Assembly (NCBI RefSeq): GCF_036226505.1
Contig: NZ_CP108484.1
Span: forward strand, 4,402,001-4,466,000
DNA: 64,000 bases
Source: Kitasatospora sp. NBC_01246
GTDB lineage: Bacteria; Actinomycetota; Actinomycetes; Streptomycetales; Streptomycetaceae
Direction of reading: 5' to 3'
The notes below the pieces were generated by a model that saw nothing but the letters and a program-made list of their open reading frames with translations, ran no database searches and was not told where the DNA came from. Shown in pieces: positions 63,935 through 64,000 of this stretch (positions are counted from its first letter, which is position 1; each line of letters begins with the position of its first letter). The position numbers and the translations under genes are program-made.

Positions 63935-64000
63935 GCGACGTGCCCCCGACGGTCGGGCCGGAGCTGCTCGACGCGATCCCCCGGCAGCCGCGGCCGGAGG
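63931..64000 (+). CDS. start of probable HTTM-domain membrane protein, cut by window end
   Basis: GTG 63931 overlaps the DUF5819 stop by four bases; 23 codons are visible (VSDVPPTVGPELLDAIPRQP ...). HTTM identity is inferred only from the usual partner of DUF5819 genes. Confidence 0.5.
   Translation, partial: MSDVPPTVGPELLDAIPRQPRPE

Overview
High-GC actinobacterial chromosome, almost certainly Streptomycetaceae (Streptomyces or Kitasatospora), covering the replication origin. The evidence is the order rpmH-dnaA-oriC-dnaN-gnd-recF-DUF721-gyrB-gyrA, a dnaA with a very long domain II, Streptomyces-type parS sites (TGTTTCACGTGAAACA), class E sortases, and frequent GTG starts with GTGA/ATGA overlaps. 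Genus and species cannot be fixed from the sequence alone. No phage, insertion sequence, CRISPR array or biosynthetic cluster is visible; this is core chromosome.

Left arm (1-22 kb): two LppU/SCO3897-like membrane proteins (the first cut by an in-frame TAG), convergent with the CCA-adding enzyme; DUF6049 protein, MurJ flippase, a membrane pseudokinase with a discoidin-like exterior, sigM and its zinc anti-sigma factor, then trxB (behind a perfect sigma-R promoter) and trxA. A leftward block follows: GNAT acetyltransferase, parB-parA, rsmG, jag, yidC, yidD, rnpA, rpmH. At least six parS sites lie between 11.7 and 18.8 kb, two arrangements of them built into larger inverted repeats.

Origin and right arm (22-44.6 kb): dnaA with a DnaA box against its promoter; an oriC of about 0.6 kb with more than 20 DnaA-box-like 9-mers and a clear DnaA-trio-like unwinding element at 24638-24658; dnaN, gnd, recF, DUF721, gyrB, gyrA, DUF3566; a cyclopropane synthase-like enzyme; tRNA-Ile and tRNA-Ala; small membrane proteins; a zinc-finger rhomboid; a second, compact DnaA-box cluster (39903-40094); crgA; DUF881; a glutamine amidotransferase; and two class E sortases.

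44.6-64 kb: a leftward envelope-signalling operon fhaA-fhaB-pstP-rodA-pbpA-pknB, tRNA-Leu, a NarL-type two-component pair, a lysyl-phosphatidylglycerol synthase-like protein with a rhomboid-like partner, a PAS/GAF/SpoIIE/HATPase phosphatase that appears frameshifted, an in-frame J-domain-rhodanese fusion, a DUF5819 protein and the start of its partner. Functionally the window couples replication initiation (DnaA/oriC), segregation (ParAB/parS), membrane insertion (YidC), peptidoglycan precursor export (MurJ) and apical wall growth under Ser/Thr kinase control (PknB, PstP, FhaA/B, pseudokinase, CrgA).
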